Of a DNA stretch of 13,637 bases, positions 7,364-13,584 are shown in pieces. The notes beneath the pieces were generated by a model. It was given only the letters and a program-made list of their open reading frames with translations. It searched no databases and had not been told where the DNA came from. How positions within the stretch are numbered: the stretch's first letter is position 1; each line of letters starts with the position of its first letter. The position numbers and the translations under genes were made by a program. The DNA is taken from contig CAYJIM010000063.1 in the NCBI GenBank assembly GCA_964370215.1, positions 1 through 13,637 of the forward strand, read 5' to 3'. The stretch comes from Massiliimalia sp964370215 (GTDB lineage: Bacteria; Bacillota; Clostridia; Oscillospirales; Ruminococcaceae).

Positions 7364-8436
7364 TTATTGTCCTTATCAAGATATTTTTTTAATTCTTCTG
7401 CTACATGTAGCCCTAACAATGGCGGTACAGCATTTCCAACTTGTCTGTATTGCTGAGTCTTATTTCCGAAAAAAATAAAATCATCTGGGAAACTCTGTAA
7501 TCTTGCACTTTCTCGTACAGTTGGTATTCTATTATGCTTATAATGGAAGTGTGATCTATGTCCAGTATTTATCGTTAGAGAAGGCTTTTTGCTATGATAT
7601 CGCGTAAGCGCTTCATGATATTTATATATTCCATTGTATTTTTCAGGTAACGAGCGATAATTTTTTCCTTCTGGTACCATTGCAATGAACTTTAATGTTT
7701 TTTTATCATGTATTGTTCCTATATGATTATAAATATATTTTGAATTCTTTCTCATTGTTTCTTGATATTTACTTTGTGCATCTATTGTGTATTCTTGTAT
7801 ATCAGTACCTAGTATTCCATCTATTGCTGGTAAGTCAGATATAGCCTCTTCACATGTAATATAATTATTACTATCACATATACTTTCGGGAAAACTAAAC
7901 CTAGTTTCAGTATCTTTTAAAGCTACAAAAAAAACTCTTTTTCGTATTTGTGGAACTCCATAGTCAGGCGCAAATAATATTTTTGCATTGACTTTATATC
8001 CGATACTGGTAAAATCTTCAATTATTCTTTTTGCTCCCAAACCATCATTTAACTGTAACAAACCTGGTACATTTTCCAAAACTACAGCTTTTGGTTTAAT
8101 TTTTTTTGCAACTTTAACCATAGCACTATATAAAGTATTTCTTTCATCATTAAAATTTCGTGGTCCAGCTAAAGAAAAACCTTGACAGGGCGGACCTCCA
8201 ACAAGCACATCTATTTTAATATTTTTTTTATTTAAATATTTTTCAATTTCATCAATATTTTCATGATTAAATAAATCTAGCTGCATAATTTCGGATGTCC
8301 CATGATTAGCTTTAAATGTTTTTAAAGCCATTTCGTCAAAATCAACACCTAAAACTACATCATATCCTGCATCAAGAAAACCTCTCGAAAGACCTCCAGC
8401 ACCTGAAAATAAATCTAAAACTTTATATATTTTCAC
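7357..8436 (-). CDS. C5-cytosine DNA methyltransferase, first of a pair (LlaJI M1 type)
   Basis: This 359-residue C5-cytosine methyltransferase is the first gene of the restriction-modification operon, so protection would be made before the nuclease subunits. Motif I is FSGAGG at 10-15, motif IV GPPCQGFS at 81-88 with nucleophile Cys84, motif VI ENVPG at 121-125, motif VIII QIRKR at 163-167, motif IX RESARLQSFPDDF at 308-320, and motif X QVGNAVPP at 332-339. All catalytic motifs look intact. The target recognition region (about 170-305) is unlike that of the second methyltransferase. The start at 8436 is preceded by GGGGGATAGGTG. A good promoter lies about 50 bp upstream (8487-8515). The strand and site it methylates cannot be told from the sequence. 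Confidence 0.95.
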   Translation of the reverse strand: MKIYKVLDLFSGAGGLSRGFLDAGYDVVLGVDFDEMALKTFKANHGTSEIMQLDLFNHENIDEIEKYLNKKNIKIDVLVGGPPCQGFSLAGPRNFNDERNTLYSAMVKVAKKIKPKAVVLENVPGLLQLNDGLGAKRIIEDFTSIGYKVNAKILFAPDYGVPQIRKRVFFVALKDTETRFSFPESICDSNNYITCEEAISDLPAIDGILGTDIQEYTIDAQSKYQETMRKNSKYIYNHIGTIHDKKTLKFIAMVPEGKNYRSLPEKYNGIYKYHEALTRYHSKKPSLTINTGHRSHFHYKHNRIPTVRESARLQSFPDDFIFFGNKTQQYRQVGNAVPPLLGLHVAEELKKYLDKDNKC

Positions 8437-8486
8437 CTATCCCCCTAGGTAACTTCACCATTATATTTTTTAACTAGGTGTATATT

Positions 8487-8515
8487 ATTATAAATCTAAA
8501 ATACATTTTAATCAA
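8487..8515 (-). promoter_or_regulatory. Promoter of the LlaJI-like operon
   Basis: In the minus sense, TTGATT (8515-8510) and a perfect TATAAT (8492-8487) are separated by 17 bp, with a predicted leader of about 45 nt to ATG 8436. Two ACCTAG words lie in the leader (one within 8471-8480, one within 8444-8453) and could serve a regulator. No controller (C) protein gene is seen. Confidence 0.6.
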
Positions 8516-8550
8516 CTGTATTTATACTCTGATTGTATAGGAATTCTATA

Positions 8551-8569
8551 ATATTTTTCAAGAAAATAT
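8551..8569 (-). terminator. Weak AT-only hairpin between dinB-like gene and RM operon
   Basis: ATATTTT and AAAATAT (7-bp arms, 5-nt loop) lie about 55 bp past the stop of the polymerase gene and upstream of the RM promoter. The stem has no G:C pairs, so it is at best a weak terminator, and it may be chance in AT-rich DNA. Confidence 0.25.
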
Positions 8570-8620
8570 GTATTAATTTCTTATACATAATTACTCAAAT
8601 ACTCTATAACAGACCTTCTC

Positions 8621-9856
8621 TCACCTCACCATCCCCGTAGGCATGGTAACAATACACTCGCTATCTTTAGCAATCTTAATATCCTGTAACAAACACGCAT
8701 TGCGTATAGAATGCTTACCAAACCTTTTACGTATTGTTTCCATAGTCTTATCAAGGTTCTCACGTTTCCTAACCATTGCTACATCGGTAAATAAATCATG
8801 TTGTATAGGCACATTTTCTTCTACAAGGGTAATAGCTCTAATAGTCAATGATCGTATATCATAGTACCAGTCATAGTTTTTTACAAAAAGCTCAAAGGCC
8901 TTTTGTGCAATTATGCTTGCACTTTGAGTTGGAAAGTCTAATCTACATTGCCATTCCCTAGTATATAATTGATTATTACGTACACTTATTGCAACACCAC
9001 AAGCCTTCTTTCCATGAGTGTGTAGTCGGTGTCCTACATCTTGCACAAGCTCTAACAGCACCCGCCAAACTTCGGCAGAGTTCTCTAAATCTTGTATGGT
9101 GGTTATTCCGTGTCCTATGCTTTTTATGGGCGAAACAAAGTCTTGTCGTGCTACAATCGAATAATCAAGCCCGCTTGCATACATCTTTAATGCAACACCA
9201 TTTTTACCCAGTTTTCGCCTAATAATGGTTTCAGAAGTATTTGCAAGCTGTCCTATAGTATAAACACTCATAAGGTGTAGCACTTTCTTTGTAGCACGAC
9301 CAACGCCCAAAAGTTCTTCTACAGGTAATTCCCAAACCTTTTGCCTAAAGTCATCACTTCCAATACAGGTTACAGCATCGGGCTTTTTCATATCGCTACC
9401 AAGTTTTGCAAATATCTTATTAAAGCTAACCCCAATTGAAACACTTAAACCAAGCTCAAACTTTATTGTCTTTCTAATCTTTTCAGCAATATCAAAGCCA
9501 CTTCCAAACATTTGACTTTTGGTAACATCAAGCCAACACTCATCCATTCCGTATGGCTCTATCTGGTCAGTATACCTTGAGTAAATCTCTCTTGCCAATT
9601 TTGAAAACTTTAAGTACTGCTCATAGTGGGGCGGTACAATAACCAAGTCAGGGCACTTCTGTTTAGCCTGCCAAATAACTTCCCCAGTACTAACCCCATA
9701 CGCCTTAGCACCATAATTCTTAGCAAGCACAATACCGTTTCTATCCTCAGTCGAACCACACACCGCCACATTCTTGTCTCTCAAAGAAGGGTCTAACATA
9801 CACTCAACCGAAGCATAAAAATTATTCATATCACTATGTAAAATCACACGTTCCAT
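8621..9856 (-). CDS. dinB: Y-family translesion DNA polymerase (Pol IV/UmuC-like, DinB family)
   Basis: This 411-residue error-prone polymerase copies past damaged template bases. The palm begins HSDMNNFYASVE with metal ligand Asp9 and probable steric-gate Tyr14. The second catalytic pair is in MDECWLDVT (Asp105, Glu106). The thumb carries ELLGVGRATKK, and the little finger spans roughly 235-345. QHDLF at 352-356 matches the beta-clamp-binding consensus, followed by IRKRFGKHSIRNACLL, a tail typical of the UvrX/YqjW/UmuC-like members often found on prophages and plasmids. The start fits the family N-terminus, although no clear Shine-Dalgarno site precedes ATG 9856. No LexA-type operator was recognised in the 94-base upstream gap. 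By eye the gene is less AT-rich than both flanking cassettes and resembles the phage genes at the edges, so it may belong to the prophage or host rather than to the defence genes. Confidence 0.93.
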   Translation of the reverse strand: MERVILHSDMNNFYASVECMLDPSLRDKNVAVCGSTEDRNGIVLAKNYGAKAYGVSTGEVIWQAKQKCPDLVIVPPHYEQYLKFSKLAREIYSRYTDQIEPYGMDECWLDVTKSQMFGSGFDIAEKIRKTIKFELGLSVSIGVSFNKIFAKLGSDMKKPDAVTCIGSDDFRQKVWELPVEELLGVGRATKKVLHLMSVYTIGQLANTSETIIRRKLGKNGVALKMYASGLDYSIVARQDFVSPIKSIGHGITTIQDLENSAEVWRVLLELVQDVGHRLHTHGKKACGVAISVRNNQLYTREWQCRLDFPTQSASIIAQKAFELFVKNYDWYYDIRSLTIRAITLVEENVPIQHDLFTDVAMVRKRENLDKTMETIRKRFGKHSIRNACLLQDIKIAKDSECIVTMPTGMVR

Positions 9857-9907
9857 GCATTACATATAACACACCCACAGGGACATATATTGTCGTGCTA
9901 GAGAAAA

Positions 9908-9948
9908 TATCTTAAAATATTTCTTAAACTAAATTGGATATTCTTAAA
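9908..9948. repeat. Triple TCTTAAA direct repeats upstream of the PRTase-DprA cassette
   Basis: TATCTTAAA (9908-9916), TATTTCTTAAA (9918-9928) and ATATTCTTAAA (9938-9948) repeat across the divergent gap; the last copy overlaps the -35 end and spacer of the cassette promoter. They could be operator half-sites; no cognate regulator is encoded nearby. Confidence 0.35.
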
Positions 9949-9962
9949 TAATGCGTTATATT
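9934..9962 (+). promoter_or_regulatory. Promoter of the PRTase-DprA-PRTase cassette
   Basis: TTGGAT (9934-9939) and TATATT (9957-9962) are spaced by 17 bp, just ahead of the AAAGGAG ribosome binding site at 9969-9975. The short leader this implies supports ATG 9981 over the earlier ATG at 9951, which would lie upstream of transcription start. Confidence 0.5.
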
Positions 9963-9980
9963 ATATTTAAAGGAGTTTAT

Positions 9981-10679
9981 ATGAAAATAAGATTAGGTGA
10001 CACTGATAGTAATAATTTTTATGCACAACCTCTTTGGAAAGAACTCGATGATTATCGAACCTTTATTAATAATAACGATCAAGTGTTTTATGCTCACGAG
10101 TATACGAAATTTAATGATTCTATCGACAAAAACACAGAACTAGGTAGAAGTGTAGATAATATTAGTAATTTTAAAATGGAGCTAAAATTTGAAAATATAA
10201 ATAGATACTATTATAGAACAGTGGCAATAAAGAATTTTGTAAATGACTTACAGAAATTTGACATAATTAACCCTTGCATAGTAGTTCCAGACCCTACATC
10301 AAAAATGATTGGTAGTAAAGCATTTAATCCTCGTCTCAATGAGGTTGTTGAAGATTTCTCCAATAGAAAAAGATTATTTTATGAAAATCCAATAATTCGT
10401 ACAATGGATACCCTCTCAATGCATGAGAGACCAGCTGCAGAACGAAATCCAAGTGTGCTACAAGAAACTTTTGAATATGTAGGCTTCTCTGAAGAAATAA
10501 ATACAATGCTTGAATCTATGTCTATACACAATATAACTACAAATATTTACTTAATAGATGATGTAATCACAAAAGGAACAAGTTACCGCGCATATAAAGA
10601 CTTTCTTTTGTTAAATTGCAAATACAATGTAAATTTAATTGGTTTATATTGGGGTAAATATATCGAGTACAATAAATGA
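9981..10679 (+). CDS. Phosphoribosyltransferase-fold protein A of PRTase-DprA-PRTase cassette
   Basis: This 232-residue protein has the type I phosphoribosyltransferase (ComFC-like) signature near its C-terminus: a hydrophobic strand, paired acids and a PRPP-type loop, IYLIDDVITKGTSYRAY at 189-205. A second conserved element, VVPDPTSK at 101-108, lies on an earlier predicted strand, and RNPS (155-158) precedes a helix. The N-terminal 90 residues resemble no domain I know. No signal peptide or membrane segment is seen, so it should be cytoplasmic. Its substrate is unknown; PRTases normally join or split a base and phosphoribosyl pyrophosphate, but the loop is slightly off consensus (Lys before Gly), so catalysis is not assured. 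ATG 9981 with AAAGGAG 5 nt away is preferred to ATG 9951. It is the first gene of the cassette and a paralogue of the third. Confidence 0.75.
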   Translation: MKIRLGDTDSNNFYAQPLWKELDDYRTFINNNDQVFYAHEYTKFNDSIDKNTELGRSVDNISNFKMELKFENINRYYYRTVAIKNFVNDLQKFDIINPCIVVPDPTSKMIGSKAFNPRLNEVVEDFSNRKRLFYENPIIRTMDTLSMHERPAAERNPSVLQETFEYVGFSEEINTMLESMSIHNITTNIYLIDDVITKGTSYRAYKDFLLLNCKYNVNLIGLYWGKYIEYNK

Positions 10680-10716
10680 TGTAGTAAATATAAAAACTTG
10701 GAACAATTTAATATTA

Positions 10717-10745
10717 TTGACACCATGACCTTTTATGTTTAAACT
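10717..10745 (+). promoter_or_regulatory. Possible internal promoter before the DprA-like gene
   Basis: A perfect -35 TTGACA (10717-10722), a 17-bp spacer and TAAACT (10740-10745) lie in the 85-base gap. Transcription would begin near 10752, right at the AGGAG of the DprA-like gene, giving a very short leader. Confidence 0.4.
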
Positions 10746-10764
10746 GTATCTAGGAGTTGTAGGC

Positions 10765-11655
10765 ATGTATAACGAAAACTTTTTTCCTCTTAATAATGTA
10801 ATATCCCCTTATGAAGAAATGATAGCTTACGAAACTTTATGGGCAGAACAAGGCGCATCTTTAAAAACTATTCATGAAAAGCTTAATCTAACAAATCTTT
10901 TACCAAGTCAAGCCTTATACGAAAAAAATGATTTCTTTTATACTCATGATAATTCGGAAATAAAAGATTATTTAACAACAAAAAAAGGATCTTTTTCTAT
11001 AATGGTAAAAGGAAATGCAGAATACCCAAATTCCTTGTTAAAAGCAAAATATCCTCTAAACTTATTCTACTATAAAGGTGATATAGGTTTAGTTGACTCA
11101 CCTTGTATATCTGTTGTTGGCGCAAGAAAATGCTCTTTAGAAGGTTCTAAGCGAGCGCAGAGGATTGCTTTTTTACTTGTTGAAAATGGTTATACGGTTG
11201 TTTCTGGCCTTGCTGAAGGCATTGATACTGAAGCTATGCGAACAGCATTGAAATATAATGGTCGCCTTATAGGTGTTATTGGAACACCTATTGATGAGTA
11301 CTATCCAAAACCCAATAGAGATCTCCAAGAAATAGTTGCTAGTAAACACTTGCTAATTAGCCAAGTTCCTTTCTATCGCTATAAAGTTCAACCTTTTCAG
11401 TCTAAACGTATATACTTTACAGAACGTAATGTAACAATGGCAGCTCTATCACAAGCAACAATAATTGTAGAAGCATCTGATACAAGCGGTACTCTAATAC
11501 AAGCACGTGCGTGCATTGACCAAGGTCGCAAACTTTTTATATTAAATTCATGTTTTGAAAATAAATCTTTAAAATGGCCTGAAAAATACCTTGAAAAAGG
11601 CGCCATTCGTGTTAAAAACATTGAAGAAATTATGTTAGAATTAGAGGGTTTATAG
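10765..11655 (+). CDS. DprA/SMF-like (SLOG-fold) protein
   Basis: This 296-residue protein carries a full DprA-type Rossmann core. It shows VVGARKCS (117-124), a nucleotide-binding loop VSGLAEGID (146-154), IGVIGTPIDEYYPKPNR (169-185), LISQVP (197-202), a FTERN..MAALS element (218-229) and EASDTSGTLIQA (236-247). Canonical DprA binds single-stranded DNA and loads RecA during transformation. Related SLOG proteins (the LOG family) act on nucleotides, and the superfamily recurs in predicted nucleotide-based conflict systems. Here the chain ends about 20 residues after the ...EKGAIRV segment, so the C-terminal winged helix of many DprA proteins is missing. Placement between two PRTase-fold paralogues also argues against ordinary competence. 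ATG 10765 has AGGAG 8 nt upstream and is preferred to the in-frame ATG at 10735, which lies within the putative promoter. No other competence gene is present. Confidence 0.88.
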   Translation: MYNENFFPLNNVISPYEEMIAYETLWAEQGASLKTIHEKLNLTNLLPSQALYEKNDFFYTHDNSEIKDYLTTKKGSFSIMVKGNAEYPNSLLKAKYPLNLFYYKGDIGLVDSPCISVVGARKCSLEGSKRAQRIAFLLVENGYTVVSGLAEGIDTEAMRTALKYNGRLIGVIGTPIDEYYPKPNRDLQEIVASKHLLISQVPFYRYKVQPFQSKRIYFTERNVTMAALSQATIIVEASDTSGTLIQARACIDQGRKLFILNSCFENKSLKWPEKYLEKGAIRVKNIEEIMLELEGL

Positions 11656-11656
11656 T

Positions 11657-12271
11657 ATGAAATGGAATCGTTATAACCCTGAAATTGATAATTTCATTTA
11701 CTATCTAAATGAAGATGACAAAGTGATTTATGCTCGTGAACAGACCGAAGGGGGGTATCTCAAATCAGAAACAAATCAATTAATTTTTAATATTAAAAAA
11801 CCCTTACAGAACAATGGCCAAAAGTATAAAATAGAAGCTATTAATAGATTTGCAAGTGAGTTATCTGTTTTAAATTTTCCCGAAAATTGTATTTTTATAC
11901 CTGACCCAACATCAAAAACAAAAAATGACATTAACTATGATAATCGGTTACTAAAAGTCTTATCTGAGCTGAAAAAAGATTATCCTCTATTAAAAATAGA
12001 AGAACCTATTAGCCTTAAAGAATCAGTTGTACCTTCTCACAGCGGAGGTTCAAGAGACCCAACATCAATTATGCAAAATTTTATTTGGAATGGATTTTCG
12101 TGGCAATGCAGTAGAAAATATTCAAACGATGACAAATTCTTAACAATAATCTATATTGATGATATGTTAACTTCAGGTGCTCATTATCGTGCATACACTG
12201 ACTTCTTAATTCGTCACTACCCAAATTGTGAAATCTATGGTGTTTTTTGGGCTCGTCGTGTTCAGATTTAA
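11657..12271 (+). CDS. Phosphoribosyltransferase-fold protein B of PRTase-DprA-PRTase cassette
   Basis: This 204-residue paralogue of the first cassette protein shares several landmarks in the same order: VIYARE (23-28) against VFYAHE, IPDPTSK (81-87) against VPDPTSK, a RDPTS (133-137) element followed by a Gly-Phe pair, and IYIDDMLTSGAHYRAY (165-180) against IYLIDDVITKGTSYRAY, then TDFL against KDFL. The paired acids and Thr-Ser-Gly loop fit the PRPP-binding signature of type I phosphoribosyltransferases. It begins one base after the DprA-like stop, with a GAGGG ribosome binding site overlapping the end of that gene, so the two are cotranscribed and probably coupled. It may pair with protein A as a heterodimer with one degenerate site; that is inference. 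The substrate is unknown. It is probably cytoplasmic. Confidence 0.75.
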   Translation: MKWNRYNPEIDNFIYYLNEDDKVIYAREQTEGGYLKSETNQLIFNIKKPLQNNGQKYKIEAINRFASELSVLNFPENCIFIPDPTSKTKNDINYDNRLLKVLSELKKDYPLLKIEEPISLKESVVPSHSGGSRDPTSIMQNFIWNGFSWQCSRKYSNDDKFLTIIYIDDMLTSGAHYRAYTDFLIRHYPNCEIYGVFWARRVQI

Positions 12272-12307
12272 TTAATAAATAAAATCATTTGTATTAAATT
12301 AAACACA

Positions 12308-12325
12308 AGCTCCCATAAAGGAGCT
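12308..12325 (+). terminator. Weak hairpin after the PRTase-DprA-PRTase cassette
   Basis: AGCTCC and GGAGCT (6-bp stem, loop CATAAA) lie 36 bp after the last cassette stop. The stem has four G:C pairs, but it is followed by CAATATAAA rather than a T-run, so intrinsic termination would be weak. It could act on either strand. Confidence 0.4.
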
Positions 12326-12418
12326 CAATATAAAATACATCAAAACTGCTATAAATTATTTGCTAGTTTCAACAAATTAAATTTTTGTATATATCTAATA
12401 TCTAAATATTATTTCGGC

Positions 12419-12487
12419 CTAAGCCAGTTTATAAAATATTATAACTAACATATTATTCATTTTTATTAGTATAATAAAATAAACCAT
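12419..12487 (-). CDS. Small hydrophobic reading frame (22 aa) with a very strong ribosome binding site
   Basis: ATG at 12487 follows a perfect AAAGGAGG (12499-12492) with 4-nt spacing, and 22 codons run to TAG at 12421-12419. The peptide is mostly Ile, Leu, Val, Met, Phe and Tyr (starting MVYFIILIKM and ending IIFYKLA), with only two lysines as charges, like a single membrane-spanning segment. It could be a small membrane peptide, a leader peptide, or the surviving start of the next phage gene after the island arrived. An 8-bp inverted repeat could pair with its ribosome binding site and start codon. AT-rich DNA encodes hydrophobic runs by chance, so the ribosome binding site is the main evidence. 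Confidence 0.3.
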   Translation of the reverse strand: MVYFIILIKMNNMLVIIFYKLA

Positions 12488-12542
12488 TTAACCTCCTTTA
12501 GTTTTTTTTATACTTATAATATAATTAAATTTAAGGTTAAAT
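12486..12542. repeat. 8-bp inverted repeat spanning phage-gene stop and small ORF start
   Basis: ATTTAACC (12486-12493) and GGTTAAAT (12535-12542) are perfect reverse complements 41 bp apart. In a minus-strand transcript the 5' arm covers the stop of the preceding phage gene, and the 3' arm covers the last two bases of AAAGGAGG and the AT of the next start codon. This could be a translation-blocking hairpin or a recombination mark at the phage-island junction. Confidence 0.35.
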
Positions 12543-12947
12543 CAAAGCAAAATTATGTATTTTAATATAATAATGCGTTTTTTTTAATAAGAATACATCC
12601 ATCAGCTCCCATCCACCATCGTGTGTAGCAAACTTTTCCGCAAACACCTCAAAGGCTTCACCATACCTTGCTATCAGAATATCCTCGTCTTTGCTCTTCT
12701 GCAAAACAATCTCTAGTTCCACCTCATACACCGTGTTCTTAACAATCCTATCTTTTTCCGTATGTTCTGCACTTTTAATTCCTATCTTCACATACGGTAG
12801 TTGTAGCACTTCTCCATAGCTCACGCCTGATAGGGTTTCCATAAGTAGCCCATCATTGTGCTGCTTATTTTCTTCTTGTAGTATGTTTGGTAGCTCTGTT
12901 TCAATAAGTTCTTTTAGTGTGTTACGCACCGTTTCAAATTTGGTCAT
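12537..12947 (-). CDS. Phage head-tail or tail-completion protein
   Basis: This 136-residue protein overlaps the preceding head-tail connector gene by four bases (ATGA) and has AGGAAG 7 nt upstream, so the pair is translated together. It is mixed alpha/beta: an N-terminal helix (ETVRNTLKELIETELPNILQ), then strands such as YEVELEIVLQ near 80-89. Size and position directly after a connector fit a head-closure, neck or tail-terminator protein, but I cannot assign a precise family. It ends at the border of the AT-rich gap, and the expected next structural gene is missing on this side. The C-terminus (HYYIKIHNFALI) reads as natural, but truncation or replacement at the junction cannot be excluded. 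Confidence 0.6.
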   Translation of the reverse strand: MTKFETVRNTLKELIETELPNILQEENKQHNDGLLMETLSGVSYGEVLQLPYVKIGIKSAEHTEKDRIVKNTVYEVELEIVLQKSKDEDILIARYGEAFEVFAEKFATHDGGWELMDVFLLKKTHYYIKIHNFALI

Positions 12948-13468
12948 ACATGCTTCCTTGTGTATGGGGCAATCATCTTCATAACCTCTGTGTAGGTTTC
13001 TTCTGTTTCACTATATGTATCTTCATTTGTTCTTCCTTGCATCTCAAGTTCAATGCCACGTTTTTTATGCAAAAAAAGATGAATACAAGCCTCGGTAAAT
13101 ATTGCGGGTAACTCATTTTCTTCATAGCCTGCACGGTATGTTATAGTTAATACTTGCCCATTAAAAGAGGTGTCAATTGTTACCGTATGTTTGGTATCAG
13201 ACTTTACCGTACTGTATCTTGTTGCTATAGGTGTACCGCTTGCATCATCAATATTTATTACATCTTGTATTGGCCACTCATGTAATACTAACATACCATT
13301 TTCACAAAGAACTTCTTCTTTGTATTCTTGTGCAATTATGCCCCTATCACAAATCAATCGTAGCCATTCATTACAACTTTCAACAAGCAAGCTATCAATC
13401 TCTTTTTCTCTTTCATCAAGTTTTAATAGCCGTGCTATTTTTTCATAATTTACAATGTCATTTTTCAT
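12944..13468 (-). CDS. Phage head-tail connector protein (gp6-like)
   Basis: This 174-residue protein has the layout of HK97 gp6/SPP1 gp15-type head-tail connectors. An N-terminal helical part follows the start (KIARLLKLDEREKEIDSLLVESCNEWL would span about residues 10-36). Then comes a beta-rich middle with VLHEWPIQDVINID, where small connectors usually carry a Pro-Val/Ile strand, and TITYRAGYEENELPAIFTEA, the common Y.AGY....LP..I..A element before the last helix. It would form a ring at the portal vertex. ATG 13468 has no Shine-Dalgarno site, and a TATAAT lies only 13 bp upstream, so initiation may be leaderless or the start may be mis-set. It overlaps the next gene by four bases. Confidence 0.7.
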   Translation of the reverse strand: MKNDIVNYEKIARLLKLDEREKEIDSLLVESCNEWLRLICDRGIIAQEYKEEVLCENGMLVLHEWPIQDVINIDDASGTPIATRYSTVKSDTKHTVTIDTSFNGQVLTITYRAGYEENELPAIFTEACIHLFLHKKRGIELEMQGRTNEDTYSETEETYTEVMKMIAPYTRKHV

Positions 13469-13481
13469 AATATATCTATAT

Positions 13482-13511
13482 ATTATAACATACTATTTAA
13501 TGTTTTCGTAA
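13482..13511 (-). promoter_or_regulatory. Possible promoter ahead of the connector gene
   Basis: Minus-sense TTACGA (13511-13506), an 18-bp spacer and a perfect TATAAT (13487-13482) lie so close to ATG 13468 that the transcript would have almost no leader. The region is AT-rich and the match could be chance. Confidence 0.3.
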
Positions 13512-13524
13512 GTATTTCCCCTGC

Positions 13525-13557
13525 AAAAAACAAGGACGATAGAATAGCGTTTATCGT
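13525..13557 (-). terminator. Terminator-like hairpin between capsid end and connector gene
   Basis: In the minus sense ACGATA (13557-13552) and TATCGT (13541-13536) form a 6-bp stem with a 10-nt loop. CCTTG and six T residues (13530-13525) follow. It lies between the stop at 13585 and the connector gene and could end or attenuate the upstream transcript. Confidence 0.4.
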
Positions 13558-13584
13558 AGATACAAAGGAGTTTCCGTATGATTT

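Noticed and set aside
8989..9222. Plus-strand ORF of 77 codons inside the polymerase gene
   Set aside because: It is antisense to a well-supported conserved gene and has no ribosome binding site or recognisable motif; the same applies to the other short antisense frames.
9951..9980. Upstream start for PRTase-fold protein A
   Set aside because: It lies between the -35 and -10 of the likely promoter, whereas ATG 9981 has AAAGGAG at ideal spacing.
10735..10764. Upstream start for the DprA-like protein
   Set aside because: No ribosome binding site, and it overlaps a TTGACA-N17-TAAACT promoter; ATG 10765 has AGGAG.
10765..11655. Housekeeping competence role as DprA
   Set aside because: No competence neighbours, no C-terminal winged helix, and a conserved-looking placement between two PRTase-fold genes make a plain competence annotation misleading.
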